Assembly (NCBI RefSeq): GCF_000420025.1
Contig: NZ_ATUD01000002.1
Coordinates: forward strand, 186,001-250,000
Direction: 5' to 3'
Origin: Patulibacter americanus DSM 16676
GTDB lineage: Bacteria; Actinomycetota; Thermoleophilia; Solirubrobacterales; Solirubrobacteraceae
Length of the DNA stretch: 64,000 nt
Shown here: positions 61,266 through 64,000 of the stretch, one piece after another
How positions within the stretch are numbered: the first letter of the stretch is position 1
Layout: each line of letters opens with the position of its first letter
Position numbers and translations under genes: made by a program
The notes under the pieces: model-generated
The model's database searches: none
The model's input: only the letters and a program-made list of their open reading frames with translations
What the model was told of the DNA's origin: nothing

Positions 61266-62417
61266 ATGGATCGCACCCCTCCCTCCGCGACCGCCGGACC
61301 CGCGAAGGCGCACACCCGCGTGCTCGTCGTCGGCGGGGGCGTCGCGGCGCTCGAGACGCTGCTCGCGCTGAAGGAGCGCACGGGCGGGGCGCTGCGTCCG
61401 ACGCTGCTGGCCCCGCACGCCCGCTTCCGCTACCGGCCGCTGGCCGCCTACGCGGGCCTGGTGCCGGACATGACGCAGACCGTCGACCTGGCCCGCATGG
61501 CCGCCGAGCAGGGTGGCGGGCTCGTCTGCGACCGGCTGGCGGCCGTGGACGCCGACGCCCACGAGGTCCGGACGGCCCACGGCGCCCGCATCGGGTACGA
61601 CGCGCTGGTCGTCGCCACCGGCGCCGTGCCCCAGGAGGGCCTGTCCGGGGCGCTCACCCTGGGGGACCCCCACGACGAACCGGCCCTGGCGCGGCTCGTC
61701 GCCCGGGTGCGGGCGGGCGAGGTCGGGCGGCTCGCCGTCGTCGTCCCGCCCGGGGTCCTCTGGTCGCTGCCGGCGTACGAGCTGGCGCTGCTGCTCCGCC
61801 ACGCGGCGCCCGCCGGCACCACGCGCCTCGCGGTCGTCACGGCGGAGGAGGCCCCGATGGTCGCCGCGGGCGCGGACTTCGGCGCGGCCGTGCAGGGGCT
61901 CCTGGACCGCAACGACATCGAGCTGCAGACGTCGACCTGGCCGGACGCCGTGGCCGACGGACACCTGTGGATGCCGCTCCAGGGCGCGTCGCCCGTCGAC
62001 GCCGCGGTGGCGCTCGCACGGCCCGGCGGGCCGTCGCTCCCGGGGCTGCCCTGCGACGAGCACGGGTTCCTGCCCGTCGGCCCGGACGGGCGCGTGGCGG
62101 AGCAGACCCGCGTGTGGGCCGCCGGCGACGTGGCCGCCCACCCGCTCAAGCAGGGCGGGCTGGCGGTGCAGCAGGCCGACGTCGTGGCCGACGACGTCGC
62201 CCGCCACCTCGGCCTCGAGCCGCTCACGAGCGAGGGCCCGGCGCCCGCCGTGCTGCGTGCCGCGCTGCTCGACGGCGCGGGCACGCTCTACCTGCGCTCA
62301 CGCCCCGTCGTCGGCGGCTTCGACACCGAGGTCTCGCGGGAGCCGCTGTGGTGGCCGCCGTCCAAGATCGCGGGCGGGCGGCTGCCCTCGTACCTGGCGG
62401 AGCGGGAGACGGTCTGA
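61266..62417 (+). CDS. FAD-dependent pyridine nucleotide-disulfide oxidoreductase family protein
   Basis: A 383-residue flavoprotein resembling NADH dehydrogenase II/sulfide:quinone reductase-like enzymes. FAD-binding VLVVGGGVAALETLLAL is at the N-terminus, the VVATGAVPQEG segment follows, and the second FAD block is RVWAAGDVAAHPLKQGGLAVQQADVVAD. No redox-active CxxxxC is seen. The NAD(P) region is weak (VVVPPGVLWSLPAYELALLL). The C-terminal tail has WWPPSKIAGGRLPSYLAERE, common in these proteins. Leaderless from ATG 61266. Acceptor unknown. Confidence 0.85.
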   Translation: MDRTPPSATAGPAKAHTRVLVVGGGVAALETLLALKERTGGALRPTLLAPHARFRYRPLAAYAGLVPDMTQTVDLARMAAEQGGGLVCDRLAAVDADAHEVRTAHGARIGYDALVVATGAVPQEGLSGALTLGDPHDEPALARLVARVRAGEVGRLAVVVPPGVLWSLPAYELALLLRHAAPAGTTRLAVVTAEEAPMVAAGADFGAAVQGLLDRNDIELQTSTWPDAVADGHLWMPLQGASPVDAAVALARPGGPSLPGLPCDEHGFLPVGPDGRVAEQTRVWAAGDVAAHPLKQGGLAVQQADVVADDVARHLGLEPLTSEGPAPAVLRAALLDGAGTLYLRSRPVVGGFDTEVSREPLWWPPSKIAGGRLPSYLAERETV

Positions 62418-62557
62418 CGCGGCGGGCGGGCCCCGGCAGGTGAGCGGGGCGCCGGACGGTCGGGCGACGGGACGCGGGGGAGGCATCGGGCCGAGCAGAA
62501 CGTCCGCCGAGGGTGTTTGGCGAACGCCGGTAGCCACGTCATGATCCCCCGTCGGCC

Positions 62558-63436
62558 ATGAACGACGCGCTCCACCACGACGACCAGACGCCGCGCCTCA
62601 GCCGTCGTCACCTCCTGGCCGCGGGCGGCGCCGGCGTCGCCGCCCTCTGGCTGGCGCCGATCGGTGGCGTGGCCGAGGCCGCGACGCTGCGCCCGGAGCT
62701 CAAGCGCGCGACGTGGCTCGGGCTCGCCGATCCCGCCGTGACCGTCGACACCGGGGGCCGGCCCGTCGCGCTCCGGCTCGTCGAGGTCGCCGACCTGCCC
62801 GTCGCGACCGTCCTCCCCGCGTTGCACGGGCACGACGGCGCGTTCGCCCTGCGTTTCACGGGGCCGGCCGGGCTGCCCCAGGGCACCCACGCGCTGCGCC
62901 ACGCCGAGCTCGGGGCGTTCGAGCTGTTCCTCGTGCCCGTGGGCGGCGCGGGCGCCGGCCGGCGCTACGAGGCGATCGTCGACCGCACCGTGCGCGTGGC
63001 GGGCGTGAACGAGGAGGGGACGCCGGTGCGGGTCTCGGTCCCCGATGCGCGGGGCGCCGCGCCGCGCGCCGACGCGCCGGCGACCCCGGCCGTCACGGCG
63101 GCCGGAACGCCCGTCGCCCGTACTGCGGCGCCCCGGCCCCGCCGTCGACCGCGGGTGCGACGCCTGGCCGCGCGGCGGGCGACGGGCCACCGCTCCGCGA
63201 CCCTCGACCTGTCCGTCACCGACCTCGGCACGACGCGCACGGTCAACGCGCTGCTCCTCGCGCGCGGTCGGGTGGTCGGGCGCGGCGCGCTCGCCGTCCG
63301 TCCCGGACGGCCCCTGCGGGTGCGGGTCGCGGCGTCCCGGGGCAGGCTGACCTCCGGGCGGCACGAGCTGGTGCTCACGCTCGTCGACGCCCAGGGCCGC
63401 ATCACGCGCATCCGCCGCCGGGTCCGGCTCGTATGA
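62558..63436 (+). CDS. Tat-exported DUF6916-like protein
   Basis: A 292-residue protein with a twin-arginine signal (SRRHLLAAGGAGVAALWLAP, RR at residues 16-17). Residues about 45-150 resemble the next gene: FALRFTGPAGLPQGTHALRHAELGAFELFLVPVG then RYEAIVDR, matching the DUF6916 pattern as I recall it. A Pro/Arg-rich linker (PRPRRRPRVRRL) leads to a C-terminal beta-rich domain (ATLDLSVTDLGTTRTVNALLL). A CATGAT hexamer lies 12 bases before ATG 62558. Function unknown; in related genomes such proteins often sit near tail-collar-like genes (inference from memory). Confidence 0.75.
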   Translation: MNDALHHDDQTPRLSRRHLLAAGGAGVAALWLAPIGGVAEAATLRPELKRATWLGLADPAVTVDTGGRPVALRLVEVADLPVATVLPALHGHDGAFALRFTGPAGLPQGTHALRHAELGAFELFLVPVGGAGAGRRYEAIVDRTVRVAGVNEEGTPVRVSVPDARGAAPRADAPATPAVTAAGTPVARTAAPRPRRRPRVRRLAARRATGHRSATLDLSVTDLGTTRTVNALLLARGRVVGRGALAVRPGRPLRVRVAASRGRLTSGRHELVLTLVDAQGRITRIRRRVRLV

Positions 63437-63735
63437 CCGACCTCTCCGCCCTGACCGTCGACGACTTCGCCGCGACCGTCGGCACCCCGTACGCGTTGGA
63501 CGTCGGTGCCGCCGGGACGCTCGCGCTCGTGCTCCGCAGCGCCACGCCCGCGGCAGCAGCGACGACCGGCGCCCCGCGCGAGCCGTTCTCCCTGCTCTTC
63601 GTCGGGCCCGCCGACCCGATGCTGCCGCAGGCCACGTACCTCCTGACCCACCCGGAGCTCGGCGAGTTGCCGGTCTTCCTCGTGCCGGTCGGCCGGGACG
63701 CCGACGGCGCGCGCTACGAGGCCGTCTTCGCCTGA
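63433..63735 (+). CDS. Small DUF6916-like protein
   Basis: A 100-residue protein without a signal peptide, homologous to the N-terminal domain of the preceding protein: FSLLFVGPADPMLPQATYLLTHPELGELPVFLVPVG and RYEAVFA align with it. It starts LSALTVDDFAATVGTPY, as typical for the family. ATG 63433 overlaps the upstream stop (ATGA), so the pair is co-translated, one copy exported and one probably cytosolic. Its 3' end overlaps the convergent GNAT gene by 22 bases. Confidence 0.75.
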   Translation: MTDLSALTVDDFAATVGTPYALDVGAAGTLALVLRSATPAAAATTGAPREPFSLLFVGPADPMLPQATYLLTHPELGELPVFLVPVGRDADGARYEAVFA

Positions 63736-64000
63736 CCGTCGCCCTCCCGCGGAGGGCGCAGGAGCGTGAGGTAGGCGGCCGGACCGTCGCCGGGCTGCGC
63801 GTCGGCGGTCGGGCGGAACCCGAGGCGGCCGTACAGCCGTTGCGCCGGGTTGCCCGCCGCGACCTGCAGCGTCACGGGCACGGCGAGGTCGTCCGCCCGC
63901 GCGAGCACCGACCGGAGGATCGTCGTGCCGATCCCCCGGCCCCGGTGCTCGGGCAGCAGTGCGACGTCGACGACACGGAGCTCGTCCTCGGCGTGGTCCA
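63714..64000 (-). CDS. GNAT family N-acetyltransferase (5' truncated at window edge)
   Basis: The frame is open from the window end on the minus strand. Visible are the acetyl-CoA-binding motif A, VALLPEHRGRGIGTTIL, and motif B, LQVAAGNPAQRLYGRLGFR, giving about 94 residues of the C-terminal half of a GNAT enzyme. The substrate is unknown. It overlaps the DUF6916-like gene tail-to-tail. The start lies beyond the window; the in-frame GTG at 63908 is internal. Confidence 0.88.
   Translation of the reverse strand, partial: DHAEDELRVVDVALLPEHRGRGIGTTILRSVLARADDLAVPVTLQVAAGNPAQRLYGRLGFRPTADAQPGDGPAAYLTLLRPPREGDGQAKTAS

Overview
The window is a chromosomal segment of a very GC-rich actinobacterium. 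Gene order (mreBCD-mrdA-rodA-RNase E/G-rplU-rpmA-obgE and glmM-acpS-nnr-alr), a single clpP next to tig and clpX, small exported proteins of the DUF6916 and 'DRVDGKDA' types, and many promoters placed directly on start codons suggest class Thermoleophilia (Solirubrobacterales, e.g. a Patulibacter/Conexibacter relative). That placement is inferred from family knowledge; no rRNA is present to confirm it. The segment is densely coded: no gene-free stretch exceeds about 250 bases, and no IS element, prophage or CRISPR array was seen.

Region 1 (1-12.5 kb): end of rpsI, glmM, acpS, bifunctional NAD(P)H-hydrate repair enzyme, alanine racemase, a CCA/poly(A) polymerase-type nucleotidyltransferase and a HIT protein. 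Then come small exported and regulatory genes (secreted protein, low-complexity lipoprotein, zinc ribbon protein, AraC regulator, CBS protein, a 51-aa charged protein), thioredoxin reductase and a PAP2-type membrane protein.

Region 2 (12.6-22.9 kb): enoyl-CoA hydratase; an aa3 oxidase cluster (coxB, coxA, ctaB, two small membrane proteins) without subunit III; a WS/DGAT acyltransferase; Nudix and OsmC genes; tRNA-Pro, tRNA-Arg and tRNA-His around a fatty acid hydroxylase; an exported protein.

Region 3 (23-34 kb): tig-clpP-clpX proteostasis genes, an alpha/beta hydrolase, valS-folC, a zinc ribbon membrane protein, ndk, maf.

Region 4 (34-43.5 kb): cell-shape operon mreB-mreC-mreD-mrdA-rodA with start/stop overlaps, then RNase E/G, rplU, rpmA and a clear hairpin terminator.

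Region 5 (43.5-58.6 kb): obgE-proB-proA-nadD-rsfS, a commonly conserved backbone, is split by two blocks: an IclR regulator divergent from a complete osmoprotectant (Opu-type) ABC transporter, and a two-component system divergent from an ABC exporter. Proline synthesis and osmolyte uptake are therefore side by side.

Region 6 (58.7-64 kb): a class III nucleotidyl cyclase fused to a YHS-like metal domain, a Baeyer-Villiger-type monooxygenase behind a short repeat array, an NAD(P)/FAD oxidoreductase, two DUF6916-like genes (one with a Tat signal), and a truncated GNAT acetyltransferase.

The most general signal is that 19 transcription units carry a [T/C]ANNNT -10 hexamer 6-9 bases before ATG/GTG, the signature of leaderless mRNAs. 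This fixed many start codons below.
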